A DNA stretch of 64,000 bases from Janthinobacterium sp. Marseille (GTDB lineage Bacteria > Pseudomonadota > Gammaproteobacteria > Burkholderiales > Burkholderiaceae_D). The DNA lies in contig NC_009659.1 of assembly GCF_000013625.1 (NCBI RefSeq), forward strand, positions 3,596,001 to 3,660,000. The letters are read 5' to 3'. Below the pieces are notes generated by a model that worked only from the letters and a program-made list of their open reading frames with translations, was not told the origin of the DNA and did no database searches. Each line of letters opens with the position of its first letter. Position 1 is the stretch's first letter. A program made the translations under genes and the position numbers. Shown piece by piece: positions 17,024 to 26,152 of the stretch.

Positions 17024-18148
17024 ATGCATAACTCCGCGTCGCCCACCCTCAGCTACACGCCGAACGACCAGGCTACTGTGATCGCAGCAGGGTCGTGGCA
17101 GGTGCGTGCGCTGATCGATCCGGGCGCAATGGACAAACTGACCGCCACCCTGCGCGGCGTGCGCAAGGTCGATGAAACGCGTTGGGATTTAAGCGGCATA
17201 GAAGCTCTCGACTACATCGGCGCACAGTTGCTGTGGAATGCCTGGGGCAAGAAACGTCCGCCACAACTCACGCTGGCACCGCAGCACGAAAGCTTCTTCC
17301 AGCGCCTGGAACAAACCGGCACGCTGCAAGTCAAGAGGCCGCCGCAACATCGTTGGTATACCTTTTCCGCCTATCTGCAATTCAAGCTGAGGATGGCCGA
17401 CCATATGCTCGGCTTCATCACCCTGATCGGACAACTGGTGATGGATATGGGCCGCTTCATACGGCAACCGCAACGCGGGCCGTGGAAAGAAATCTCGGCA
17501 AATATTTTCCATACCGGCTACCAGGCACTGGGTATTACCGCACTGGTCGGATTTTTGATCGGTGTCGTACTGTCTTATTTGTCGGCACAACAATTGCATC
17601 AGTTTGGCGGTGATATTTTCCTCGTCAATATTCTCGGCATGAGTGTGATCCGTGAACTCGGTCCTTTGCTGGCAGCCATCCTGGTGGCCGGTCGCTCCGG
17701 TTCATCGATTACCGCGCAGCTCGGTGTGATGCGGGTGACGGAAGAACTGGATGCGATGCTGGTAATGGGCTTGCCGCATGGCTACCGCCTCATCATGCCA
17801 AAGGTTATCGCACTGGCGATCTCCATGCCCTTGCTGGTAGTCTGGACCGACGCGATGGCTTTGATCGGCGGCATGGCGGCGGCGAATGTCGAGTTGGGGC
17901 TGTCGTTCAAGTACTTCTTGCGTGAATTGCCGGATGCGGTGCCGCTGGCAAACTATTGGATAGGACTCGGCAAAGGTGTGGTGTTCGGCAGCCTGATTGC
18001 ACTGGTCGCCTGCCATTTCGGCTTGCGCATCAAACCGAATACGGAAAGCCTGGGCGAAGGCACGACCATCTCGGTGGTCACCGCGATCACGGTCGTGATC
18101 CTGGCCGATGCAGTATTTGCGATTGTCTTTAGCGGGGTGGGATTCTGA
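17024..18148 (+). CDS. STAS-MlaE fusion, lipid ABC transporter permease
   Basis: This is the inner-membrane permease of an MCE/Mla-type lipid transporter. The first ~110 residues form a STAS-like domain (WDLSGIEALDYIGAQL), a part carried by the separate MlaB subunit in E. coli. The rest is a MlaE domain with several membrane segments (for example ALGITALVGFLIGVVLSYL). The start is uncertain: ATG 17024 gives MHNSASPTLS, and GTG 16988 is 12 codons longer; neither has a strong ribosome-binding site. Its stop overlaps the ATPase start by one base. It heads a four-gene transporter operon. Confidence 0.9.
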   Translation: MHNSASPTLSYTPNDQATVIAAGSWQVRALIDPGAMDKLTATLRGVRKVDETRWDLSGIEALDYIGAQLLWNAWGKKRPPQLTLAPQHESFFQRLEQTGTLQVKRPPQHRWYTFSAYLQFKLRMADHMLGFITLIGQLVMDMGRFIRQPQRGPWKEISANIFHTGYQALGITALVGFLIGVVLSYLSAQQLHQFGGDIFLVNILGMSVIRELGPLLAAILVAGRSGSSITAQLGVMRVTEELDAMLVMGLPHGYRLIMPKVIALAISMPLLVVWTDAMALIGGMAAANVELGLSFKYFLRELPDAVPLANYWIGLGKGVVFGSLIALVACHFGLRIKPNTESLGEGTTISVVTAITVVILADAVFAIVFSGVGF

Positions 18149-18999
18149 TGAACACTGAACCGGACCCATGCGTGGAAGACAAGGCGGACAATGCCCGGAC
18201 TATCATAGAGATTGAAAACCTGAGCACGCGCTTTGGCGATGTAGTGGTGCATGAAAATCTCAGCCTGAAGATCAATCAGGGCGAAATCGTGTCGCTGGTC
18301 GGCGGCTCGGGCTCCGGCAAGACAGTGCTCTTGCGCCAGATGCTGGGCTTGAACCAGCCCGCCAGCGGTAGCGTGCGCGTGTTTGGTGAAGACATCAATC
18401 GCATCGATGCCGGGCATCTGCAGCAATTGCGCAACCGCTGGGGTATGCTGTTCCAGCAGGGCGCACTGTTTTCGGCATTGACAGTGTTCGACAATGTGGC
18501 GCAACCGATGCGCGAATTACGTGTCTTGCCGAAGCAATTGATACGCGATGCAGCCTTGCTGAAATTACAGATGGCCGGCATCGGTCCCGAACATGCACTG
18601 AAGATGCCTGCTGATTTATCCGGCGGCATGATCAAGCGGGTTGCATTGGCGCGAGCCCTGGCACTGGAACCGGAACTGCTGTTCCTGGATGAACCGACTG
18701 CAGGCCTCGATCCGAATGCATCGGAGAGTTTCGTCAGCCTGATACGCGAGTTACGCGATGAAATGCATCTGACCGTCGTCATGGTCACGCATGACCTGGA
18801 TACCTTGTTTGCACTGTCTTCTCGTGTCGCAGTACTGGCGGACAAACACATCATCGCCTATTGCAGGCCGGACAAAGTGGTTGAATTCAAGCATCCGTTT
18901 ATCGAAACATTTTTCCGCGGCGAACGCGGGCAGCGTGCATTTGAAGCCTTGCCCGAGAAGCCGGATCAAGCCAGGGGAGGAGAGTCGCAATCACTCTAA
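18148..18999 (+). CDS. MlaF-like ABC transporter ATP-binding protein
   Basis: The 283-residue ATPase powers the lipid transporter. It has Walker A GGSGSGKT, signature LSGGMIKR, Walker B LLFLDEPTAGLD and the switch histidine in VTHDLD. The N-terminal 20 residues are an acidic extension not typical of MlaF. The one-base overlap with the permease and nine-base gap to the MCE gene support one complex. The transported substrate (probably phospholipid) is inferred from family. Confidence 0.92.
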   Translation: MNTEPDPCVEDKADNARTIIEIENLSTRFGDVVVHENLSLKINQGEIVSLVGGSGSGKTVLLRQMLGLNQPASGSVRVFGEDINRIDAGHLQQLRNRWGMLFQQGALFSALTVFDNVAQPMRELRVLPKQLIRDAALLKLQMAGIGPEHALKMPADLSGGMIKRVALARALALEPELLFLDEPTAGLDPNASESFVSLIRELRDEMHLTVVMVTHDLDTLFALSSRVAVLADKHIIAYCRPDKVVEFKHPFIETFFRGERGQRAFEALPEKPDQARGGESQSL

Positions 19000-19008
19000 A
19001 GATCAATT

Positions 19009-19923
19009 ATGGAAAATAAAGCTCATGCATTAATGGCCGGCATTTTCACGATCGTCCTCTTGATCGCGGCGGTGCTGATCGCACTCTGGTTCAATCGGGA
19101 TCGCGTGGAACGCGTACCTTATGAAATCGCCACCACCCTGTCCGTGCCCGGCCTCAATCCACAGGCCGGCGTACGCTATCGCGGCCTCGATGTAGGCCGC
19201 GTCGATGCGGTACTGTTCGATCCGCAAAAACCCGGCCAGATCCTGATCCGTTTCAGTGTCTCCAAAGACACGCCGATCACCCATTCGACTTTCGCCACGC
19301 TCAGCTACCAGGGTGTGACCGGGCTGGCCTACGTACAACTGGATGATGATGGCTCGCAACCGGTACTGCTGCCCTCTTCCAAAAACAAGGTAGCGCGCAT
19401 CACCTTGCGCGCCAGCCTGCTCGATACCTTGCAATTGCGCGGACTGGCGATCTTGAAGCAAACCGAAGAACTGGCATCAAAAGTCAACCTGATGCTGTCC
19501 GAGGAAAATCAGAAGACCATACTCAGCTCCTTCAGCGATGTCAGTGCCGCGGCCAACAAGATAGAAAAGATCCCGCAACAGCTGCAACCGACGCTGGATA
19601 AATTACCGGCGCTTGCAAACAAAGCCGATAGCGCGTTGAACTCGATCAACCGTTTCTCCGATGAAGCGACGCAAATCACCAGCAAGCTGAATGCGACAGG
19701 TGGCCCGATCGACAGCTTAGACGATACTATTAACAAAGTTGGCTCGGCCGCCTCGCTGGTGGAATACCAGGCATCGCCTTTGATTGATGAAACCCGCACG
19801 TCGATGCGTTCGCTGAACCGCGCGCTGGAATCATTCAACCAGCGGCCGCAAGGCATACTGTTCGGCCCCGGTCGTGCCCAGCCCGGTCCGGGTGAAGCCG
19901 GCTTCAGCGCGCCGGCTCCATAA
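19009..19923 (+). CDS. MlaD-family MCE substrate-binding protein
   Basis: The 304-residue protein has one N-terminal membrane helix (about residues 8-28) and one MCE domain (about 38-115, with VPGLNPQAGVRYRGLDVG). A long helical or coiled C-terminal region follows (about 150-280) and ends in a Pro/Gly-rich tail. MCE proteins form hexameric rings that carry lipids across the periplasm. The long helical tail resembles needle-forming MCE proteins such as PqiB or LetB more than short MlaD; this is inference. Confidence 0.9.
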   Translation: MENKAHALMAGIFTIVLLIAAVLIALWFNRDRVERVPYEIATTLSVPGLNPQAGVRYRGLDVGRVDAVLFDPQKPGQILIRFSVSKDTPITHSTFATLSYQGVTGLAYVQLDDDGSQPVLLPSSKNKVARITLRASLLDTLQLRGLAILKQTEELASKVNLMLSEENQKTILSSFSDVSAAANKIEKIPQQLQPTLDKLPALANKADSALNSINRFSDEATQITSKLNATGGPIDSLDDTINKVGSAASLVEYQASPLIDETRTSMRSLNRALESFNQRPQGILFGPGRAQPGPGEAGFSAPAP

Positions 19924-19946
19924 GATCATTGCCAAGGATTGCCAAG

Positions 19947-20558
19947 ATGAAGCTCACTCGCAGATTATTGATAGCACTTGCACTGGCCGGTAGCGCGCTA
20001 CTTACCGGTTGTGCCGGCAATGCGCCGGCGCTGACACTGTATGACCTCGGTCCGCTGCAAGCTCAAAAGACCGACACAACTGTCAACAATCTGCCGGCGC
20101 TTAGCATCGCCGAGGTGGCGGCACCAAGCTGGCTCGATACGCAGATGATGTTTTACCGTCTCAATTACGCTAACAATCAGCAACCGCGTCCTTATGCCGG
20201 CAGCCAATGGGCGATGCCACCGGCGCAGTTACTGGAGCAAAGGCTAAAAGCACGTTTATCGCAAGCTGGCGGCATCGTAGTCCCGGCCGATAACGGCGCA
20301 GCCAATTTGCCTATCCTGCGGATCGAGGTCGATGATTTTTCACAATCATTTGATAGCGCGCAGCACAGCACAATAAACATCGCGATGCGCGCCTCCTTGT
20401 TTGACGGTCGCAATTTGCGTGCACAAAAAATGTTCAGTCGGCAGTTGCCAACAGTAAGCGCGGATGCCCAGGGTGGCGCCGCGGCACTGGCAAGCGCCAG
20501 CGATGCAATCATTAATGAAATAGCGGTATGGTTATCAACAGTCCCGACGAAAAAATAA
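19947..20558 (+). CDS. PqiC-like ABC-type transport auxiliary lipoprotein
   Basis: The protein has a lipoprotein signal with lipobox LLTGC near residue 20 and the family stretch TLYDLGPL just after it. Such lipoproteins sit in the outer membrane and dock MCE transport tunnels, as PqiC does with PqiB. The ATG at 19947 follows an AAGGA site; an in-frame TTG at 19929 is rejected. It lies 23 bases after the MCE gene and overlaps the VanZ-like gene by 31 bases. Confidence 0.88.
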   Translation: MKLTRRLLIALALAGSALLTGCAGNAPALTLYDLGPLQAQKTDTTVNNLPALSIAEVAAPSWLDTQMMFYRLNYANNQQPRPYAGSQWAMPPAQLLEQRLKARLSQAGGIVVPADNGAANLPILRIEVDDFSQSFDSAQHSTINIAMRASLFDGRNLRAQKMFSRQLPTVSADAQGGAAALASASDAIINEIAVWLSTVPTKK

Positions 20559-21685
20559 TCCCTGCGCAACAGCCGCCGCCATTGCAAGCATCGACGTTTT
20601 CACGCGGTGCGCTGCTGGCTTATCTGTTCCTGATCGTCTATGCCAGCCTGTACCCATTCACCGGCTGGCAGGACGTCGGCTTGCCATTGCAAACCTATCT
20701 GCTGGCGACCATGCCACCGCGTTACTGGACCGGCTTCGACCTGTTGACCAATATCCTTGGCTATATCCCTCTCGGCATGCTTGCCGTGTATGCACTTTAT
20801 CCGCAGGTACGTCGCTTTGGCGCATTACTGCTGGCCTTCGCTCTCGGCATCATCTTGTCCGGCACGATGGAGGCAACCCAGGCTTATCTGCCAAGCCGCG
20901 TCGCCTCGAATATGGATTTGCTCACCAATAGCCTGGGCGCGCTGATAGGTGCACTGATCGGGATTGCCAGCAGCCACCTGGTGCTGGAACGCAGCCGCCT
21001 GCGGCATCTGCGGCAGCGCTGGTTCACCGCCGAAGCAAGTCGCGGCCTGACTATCTTTGCGCTATGGCCGCTGGCGCAGATTTACCCGCAAAGCTATTTG
21101 TTCGGCCAGGGCCAGCTCTTGCCGGTGTTTTCCGACTGGCTGTCAGAATGGCTGGCCACGCCTGTCGACCTGGGCAGCTTCCTGCGCCAGGGCATCCAGC
21201 TCACGGTCGAACAATACTGGCTGACCGAAGCCATCATTACCGCTTGCGGCGTCGGCGGCGCGCTGCTGGCACTGGCTTGCATGCTGCGCGACAAGGCACC
21301 GCGCCTGGTCTTGTTACTGCTGCTGTTACTGGCCGCGCTGGCGGTCAAAGGCCTCGCCACCGCTATCTTCTTCAGCCCGGATGCCGCATTCGCGTGGCTC
21401 ACGCCTGGTGCACAAGGCGGCTTATTGCTGGGACTGGCGCTGTTGACCGGCCTGATTTTCCTGTCGCGCACGAACCAGCGGCGCGCGGCTGCCGGCTTGC
21501 TGATCGCCGGCCTGATCGTCGTCAATATCGCACCGACCAATCCTTACTTTATTGCCACGCTGGAAACCTGGGTGCAGGGGAAATTCCTCAACTTCAATGG
21601 CGCCGCGCAATTCCTGTCGCTATTCTGGCCCTTCGCCGCCTTGTGGTTCCTGCTGCATTCCAGCCATCGCGTGAAGCGAAAATGA
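20528..21685 (+). CDS. VanZ-like family membrane protein
   Basis: The 385-residue polytopic protein has about nine hydrophobic segments. The N-terminal ~150 residues match VanZ-like proteins, including the conserved LTNILGYIPLGML and DLLTNSLGALIG stretches. VanZ gives low-level teicoplanin resistance in enterococci, but the role of Gram-negative homologues is unknown. The start codon lies 31 bases inside the lipoprotein gene, so it is probably translated from the same message as the lipid transporter. Confidence 0.82.
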   Translation: MVINSPDEKIIPAQQPPPLQASTFSRGALLAYLFLIVYASLYPFTGWQDVGLPLQTYLLATMPPRYWTGFDLLTNILGYIPLGMLAVYALYPQVRRFGALLLAFALGIILSGTMEATQAYLPSRVASNMDLLTNSLGALIGALIGIASSHLVLERSRLRHLRQRWFTAEASRGLTIFALWPLAQIYPQSYLFGQGQLLPVFSDWLSEWLATPVDLGSFLRQGIQLTVEQYWLTEAIITACGVGGALLALACMLRDKAPRLVLLLLLLLAALAVKGLATAIFFSPDAAFAWLTPGAQGGLLLGLALLTGLIFLSRTNQRRAAAGLLIAGLIVVNIAPTNPYFIATLETWVQGKFLNFNGAAQFLSLFWPFAALWFLLHSSHRVKRK

Positions 21686-21728
21686 CGCGGGTGTATCATC
21701 TTGGTCTTTAAAGCAGATTCGCCCCCTC

Positions 21729-22049
21729 ATGTCTGAAGATAAACAATTTTTTGGCCAGCATTTATTCATTTGCATGAATCAGCGTGATGATGGCCGCGAG
21801 TGCTGTGCCGAGCGCGGTGCGCACGCTGCACAGAAACACTTGAAGGCACGCGTCAAGGAATTGGGCCTGAGCCGCAGCGGCGAAGTCCGCGTCAATCAAT
21901 CCGGTTGCCTCGGGCGTTGCGAGGAAGGCCCGGTCATCGTGATCTATCCGCAAGGCACCTGGTACACCTATGTCGACAATGAAGACCTCGATGAAATCAT
22001 TGATGTCCATCTGGTCGGCGGCAAAGTGGTTGAACGCCTGAAAATCTGA
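21729..22049 (+). CDS. Thioredoxin-like [2Fe-2S] ferredoxin
   Basis: The 106-residue protein has cysteines C15, C25/C26, C60 and C64. The spacing matches the thioredoxin-fold [2Fe-2S] ferredoxin family, with SGCLGRCEEGP around the last two. It probably acts as a small cytoplasmic electron carrier, but no partner enzyme is adjacent. It lies 43 bases after the VanZ-like gene and 50 bases before a hydrolase gene, all in one direction. A short GC hairpin in the gap after it lacks a T tract. Confidence 0.87.
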   Translation: MSEDKQFFGQHLFICMNQRDDGRECCAERGAHAAQKHLKARVKELGLSRSGEVRVNQSGCLGRCEEGPVIVIYPQGTWYTYVDNEDLDEIIDVHLVGGKVVERLKI

Positions 22050-22099
22050 AACAAGGCGCCGGCGGAAATACCGCCGCCCTCCTTCCTTATCAATACCTC

Positions 22100-22726
22100 A
22101 TGAACGCACAAACACAGTATTTTTCCCTGGATGGCCTTGCCGGTTCGCTGGAATGCGCACTGGACCTGCCGGCCGACCAGGCACCACGTGGCATCGCGCT
22201 GGTCGCCCATCCGCATCCCTTGTATGGCGGCACCATGGACAACAAGGTCGTGCATACACTGGTGCGCTCTTTCGTCGCACTCGGCTATGCCGCCTTCCGC
22301 ATGAATTTCCGCGGCGTCGGCGCATCCGGCGGGGTACACGATGGCGGTGCCGGTGAAACAGACGATATGGCGCAACTGTTAGCGTATGCACAAGAAAAAT
22401 ACCCGGAGCTGCCGTTTGCGCTATCCGGCTTTTCTTTCGGCACCTTCGTCCAGGCGCAATTGCAAAAGCGGCTGGAAGCGGAAGGCCGTTCCGCCGAGCG
22501 CTTGGTACTGGTCGGCACCGCTGCCGGCAAATGGCCGCTGCCTACGGTTCCGGCCGGGACTATATTGATCCACGGTGAGCAGGATGAAACCATCCCGCTG
22601 ACGAATGTGTTCGACTGGGCACGCCCGCAAGACTTGCCAGTGCTGGTGGTTCCCGGCTGCGATCATTTTTTTAATCGCAAACTGCAACATATCAAGAATC
22701 ACGTTGTCGAAATGTGGCTGCGCTAA
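22100..22726 (+). CDS. Alpha/beta hydrolase
   Basis: The 208-residue hydrolase has the nucleophile elbow GFSFG with S112, an oxyanion HPHPLYGG motif at about residues 37-44, and acid and base residues in HGEQDETIPL and GCDHFF. It belongs to the small dienelactone-hydrolase-like group often annotated as alpha/beta hydrolase next to ferredoxin genes in Burkholderiales. The substrate is unknown. It seems to end the run of genes that began with the lipid transporter. Confidence 0.87.
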   Translation: MNAQTQYFSLDGLAGSLECALDLPADQAPRGIALVAHPHPLYGGTMDNKVVHTLVRSFVALGYAAFRMNFRGVGASGGVHDGGAGETDDMAQLLAYAQEKYPELPFALSGFSFGTFVQAQLQKRLEAEGRSAERLVLVGTAAGKWPLPTVPAGTILIHGEQDETIPLTNVFDWARPQDLPVLVVPGCDHFFNRKLQHIKNHVVEMWLR

Positions 22727-22846
22727 TCTGCTGATTGATAAACATTCATCTTGCTGTATCAATCAGCACCGCGTGCAGCGCTATAATCCGATAACTTTTC
22801 CAAATCGACGCCCGCATTCCCACGCGGGCATCCACCACAGAGTCCA

Positions 22847-23995
22847 ATGAAAAAATTACTTGCGGCCATTGCTGCTACCGTCCTATCGCTTTCCTCCGCT
22901 TTTGCCCAAAGTGTTCCTTCGCCTACCATCAATGCCAAATCGTGGTTACTGCTGGATGCAACCAGCAACCAGGTACTGGCATCGAATGAGCCTGATATGC
23001 GTATCGAACCGGCATCGCTGACCAAACTGATGACCGCGTATGTAGCCTTCACCGCAATCCAGGATAAAAAACTGGACCTGAACCAGATGATCACAATTTC
23101 CACCAATGCGTGGAAAGTCGATCCAAGCAGCTCGAAAATGTTTATCGAACCGCGCGTACCGGTCAAGGTCAACGACCTGCTGTACGGCCTGATCGTGCAA
23201 TCCGGTAATGACGCGGCTGTCGCCATTGCCGAAGCCGTCGCCGGCACCGAAGATGCCTTCGTCGCCCTGATGAACCGTGAAGCGGAACGCATGGGCATGA
23301 AGTCCACCCACTTCGCCAACCCGCACGGCTTGCCAAGCGCCAGCAACTACTCGACCGCACGCGACCTGTCGGTACTGGCTTCGCACCTGATCAACGATCA
23401 TCCTGAGTTCTACAAAATTTATTCGACCAAGGAATACACCTACAACAACATCAAGCAGCCGAACCGCAACCGCTTGCTGTGGCTGGATCCAACCGTGGAC
23501 GGTATGAAAACCGGTTACACCCAGGGCGCAGGCTACTGCCTGATCTCGACCGCAAAACGTCCTAACGGCACTGGTGAACGTCGCCTGATTTCAGTCGTAC
23601 TTGGCACCATTTCCGACCAGGCACGCGCACAGGAAAGCCAAAAGCTGCTGAACTGGGGCTTCCTGAACTTCGACACCGTGAAGCTGTATGCGAAGAACGA
23701 GCCTATCGCCACGCCGAATGTCTGGAAAGGCACGCAGAACAGCATCAAGATCGGCTTCACCCGTGACGTCTACATCACCGTACCAAAAGGCGTGGCAAAC
23801 ACCATGAAACCGGTACTGGCGCGCAAAGACCCGCTGGTTGCGCCTATCGACAAAAACAGCCAGGTCGGCACCATCAAGGTGATGTCGGCTGACGGCAAAG
23901 TCGTTTCCGAATTACCGGTACTGGCATTGGAACAAGTCGGCCAGGCCGGTTTGTTCGGTCGTGCGCTGGATTCGATCCGCCTGTGGGTGCATTAA
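22847..23995 (+). CDS. dacC: D-alanyl-D-alanine carboxypeptidase (PBP5/6 type)
   Basis: This periplasmic enzyme removes the terminal D-alanine from peptidoglycan pentapeptides. It has a signal peptide cleaved near residue 20. The penicillin-binding motifs are S57-L-T-K60, S119-G-N121 and K221-T-G. A C-terminal PBP5-type beta domain and an amphipathic membrane-binding helix (about the last 20 residues) are present. Length 382 is typical. Two hairpins follow the stop. The next gene, a D-amino acid aminotransferase, fits a D-alanine theme. Confidence 0.94.
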   Translation: MKKLLAAIAATVLSLSSAFAQSVPSPTINAKSWLLLDATSNQVLASNEPDMRIEPASLTKLMTAYVAFTAIQDKKLDLNQMITISTNAWKVDPSSSKMFIEPRVPVKVNDLLYGLIVQSGNDAAVAIAEAVAGTEDAFVALMNREAERMGMKSTHFANPHGLPSASNYSTARDLSVLASHLINDHPEFYKIYSTKEYTYNNIKQPNRNRLLWLDPTVDGMKTGYTQGAGYCLISTAKRPNGTGERRLISVVLGTISDQARAQESQKLLNWGFLNFDTVKLYAKNEPIATPNVWKGTQNSIKIGFTRDVYITVPKGVANTMKPVLARKDPLVAPIDKNSQVGTIKVMSADGKVVSELPVLALEQVGQAGLFGRALDSIRLWVH

Positions 23996-24008
23996 TCAGT
24001 ATTTAGTG

Positions 24009-24030
24009 TGCGTATGCCAGTGCATACGCA
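24009..24030 (+). repeat. Perfect nine-base inverted repeat after dacC
   Basis: TGCGTATGC (24009-24017) and GCATACGCA (24022-24030) flank a CAGT loop. It lies 13 bases after the stop and just before a terminator, so it may protect the 3' end of the message. Confidence 0.55.
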
Positions 24031-24039
24031 ACAAAACAG

Positions 24040-24075
24040 CGGCAGGTTCAACCACGGTTGATCCTGCCGTTTTTA
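24040..24075 (+). terminator. Rho-independent terminator after dacC
   Basis: The arms 24040-24053 and 24056-24069 are complementary except for one position; the innermost bases form the loop. TTTTTATTT follows directly. This separates dacC from the aminotransferase-lipoate genes. Confidence 0.8.
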
Positions 24076-24175
24076 TTTCCGGCAAGCATGCCGCCCGTCA
24101 ACATATGTCGCCAAATCACTGGCAGCCCTTGTTTATGCCAGAATTGATATCCGGCCCCTGAATGGAAACGCTGCC

Positions 24176-25027
24176 ATGGACAAGGATCCCATCGTCTACC
24201 TGAACGGCAATATGACTCCCCTCTCCGAAGCCAAGATTTCGGTACTGGACCGGGGCTTCATTTTTGGCGACGGCATCTACGAAGTAGTCCCGATATACGC
24301 CCGTAAACCCTTCCGGCCAAAGCAACATCTGCAACGCCTGTTCCGCGGCCTGGCCGCGATCGGCATAGACAATCCGCACACCGAAACAGAATGGCTGGAT
24401 TTGGTAAGCCAGGTGGTGCAAGCCGCACCGATGTCGGATCAATTGATTTATATACAGGTGACGCGCGGCGTGGCGCGACGTTCGCATGCTTTCCCGAATA
24501 CGGAATTAACGCCTACGGTTTTCATCATGGGCAATCCGCTCACCTTGCCTTCAGACGAAGCGCGCGCGACCGGTGTAGCCTGCGTCACGATGGAAGACAA
24601 ACGCTGGCTGCATTGTGAAATCAAATCCATTTCGCTGCTCGGCAATGTCCTGGCGGCGCAAAATGCAGCTGAAAATAATGCGAATGAATCGATACAGTTC
24701 CGCGACGGTTTTTTGACCGAAGGCTCGGCTTCCAATGTCTGGATAGTCAAGCAAGGTATACTGGCGGGACCGCCGACGGATAACCTGATCCTGGAAGGCA
24801 TACGTTACGGCCTGATCGAAGAATTGTGTGCGGCGAACGATATCCCGTTCCAGTTGCGTCGGATCAGCCGCGACGAAGTATTTGCCGCAGATGAAGTGTT
24901 ATTGTCATCGGCTTCCAAGGAAATCTTGCCGGTTGTCACCATAGACGGCAAAAGCATTGGAAACGGACTGCCCGGCCCCATTTATAAGAAACTATACAAG
25001 GCTTATCAAAAAGCCAAATCCAGTTAG
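24176..25027 (+). CDS. dat: D-amino acid aminotransferase
   Basis: This class IV PLP enzyme interconverts D-alanine, D-glutamate and their keto acids. The PLP lysine is K150 in HCEIKSISLL, preceded by the usual RGFIFGDGIYEV N-terminus and followed by TEGSASNVWIV for phosphate binding. Length 283 fits. A branched-chain aminotransferase is a weaker alternative. The order dacC-dat-ybeD-lipB-lipA is conserved in Burkholderiales, but no biochemical link between D-amino acids and lipoate is known. Confidence 0.9.
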   Translation: MDKDPIVYLNGNMTPLSEAKISVLDRGFIFGDGIYEVVPIYARKPFRPKQHLQRLFRGLAAIGIDNPHTETEWLDLVSQVVQAAPMSDQLIYIQVTRGVARRSHAFPNTELTPTVFIMGNPLTLPSDEARATGVACVTMEDKRWLHCEIKSISLLGNVLAAQNAAENNANESIQFRDGFLTEGSASNVWIVKQGILAGPPTDNLILEGIRYGLIEELCAANDIPFQLRRISRDEVFAADEVLLSSASKEILPVVTIDGKSIGNGLPGPIYKKLYKAYQKAKSS

Positions 25028-25076
25028 CCTGCCTTTGTGCAGATAGCAGGAATAACAACACACCAAAGTACCCATC

Positions 25077-25352
25077 ATGAGCGAACTAGACCCTACCGAA
25101 AGCCTGATCGAATATCCAAGCGACTTCCCCATTAAAGTCATGGGCCTGGCGCACGATCAGTTTGTCCCGACCATTATTGATGTCGTCGTCGTACACGATC
25201 CGGAATTCCACGAAGGCCGGATCGAACAACGTCCGTCTTCAGCCGGCAACTATTTATCGCTGACCGTCACGGTACGCGCCACCAGCCGTGAACAACTGGA
25301 CAATCTGTACCGTGCCCTGTCCTCGCACCCTATGGTGAAGTACGTCCTGTAA
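25077..25352 (+). CDS. ybeD: YbeD family (DUF493, UPF0250) protein
   Basis: The 91-residue protein matches the small ferredoxin-like-fold YbeD family, including FPIKVMGL near the start and HPMVKYVL at the end. YbeD lies next to lipB in many Proteobacteria and is sometimes called a lipoate regulatory protein, but its function is not established. It ends four bases before the GTG of lipB. Confidence 0.92.
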   Translation: MSELDPTESLIEYPSDFPIKVMGLAHDQFVPTIIDVVVVHDPEFHEGRIEQRPSSAGNYLSLTVTVRATSREQLDNLYRALSSHPMVKYVL

Positions 25353-25356
25353 GACC

Positions 25357-26013
25357 GTGGACATGTCCGTGCCACAGCAGCCCCTGATCCTGCAACGCGG
25401 GCTGGAGGCTTACGAAACCACGTTTGCCGCGATGCGCGCATTTACCGATGCACGCACGGCGGCGACCGCCGACGAACTGTGGATCGTCGAACATCCCCCT
25501 GTATTCACCCTCGGCCTGGCGGCCGATCCTTCGCATGTGCTGGATCCGCACCAGATCCCGGTGGTGGAAACCGACCGCGGCGGCGAAGTGACTTACCACG
25601 GTCCCGGACAGGTTGTTATCTATTTGCTACTTGATTTGCGTCGCCATAAGGCCGATGCCCGCCTGTTTGCCCGGGAATTGGTGAATAAAATCGAACAGTC
25701 GGTGATCGATACGCTGGCGGCGTATAATCTTGCCTGCGAGCGCAAACCCGGCGCGCCCGGCATTTATATGTCGGACGGACCGGCGCAAGGCGCCAAAATT
25801 GCGGCACTGGGCCTGAAGATCAGGGGCAACGGTTGCACCTATCACGGTGTCTCGCTGAATGTTGCGATGGATCTGACCCCGTTTACCTGGATCAATCCCT
25901 GCGGTTATGAAGACCTGGCCACCATTGATATGCAAAGCCTGGGCGCGCAGACGACTTTAGCCGAAGTGCAAAATGCACTGGCAAACAGATTAAGCACTAG
26001 CCTGTCCCGTTAG
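25357..26013 (+). CDS. lipB: Octanoyl-[acyl-carrier-protein]--protein octanoyltransferase
   Basis: LipB moves octanoate from acyl carrier protein to lipoyl domains of 2-oxoacid dehydrogenases. The motif [12 protein letters not shown] is at residues 74-85, the catalytic lysine is K147 in GAKIAALG and the catalytic cysteine is C182 in NPCGYED. The GTG at 25357 or the ATG at 25363 could be the start. It precedes lipA by 139 bases, completing the endogenous lipoylation pathway. Confidence 0.96.
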   Translation: MDMSVPQQPLILQRGLEAYETTFAAMRAFTDARTAATADELWIVEHPPVFTLGLAADPSHVLDPHQIPVVETDRGGEVTYHGPGQVVIYLLLDLRRHKADARLFARELVNKIEQSVIDTLAAYNLACERKPGAPGIYMSDGPAQGAKIAALGLKIRGNGCTYHGVSLNVAMDLTPFTWINPCGYEDLATIDMQSLGAQTTLAEVQNALANRLSTSLSR

Positions 26014-26152
26014 ACCGGCGGCATCACTGCACTACCCGTAGTAATAACCATATTTTTATCGTGGCAATGACGAACGTCGGCGCCACGCGTTGTTAGCCAG
26101 CGCTATTACCCGGCGCTGACATAACGACACCTGACAAAAAGCGACCAGCCTG

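Noticed and set aside
16894..17046. Upstream extension of the birA frame
   Set aside because: It would overlap the divergent permease start and adds residues not found in BirA proteins; ATG 16893 fits the family.
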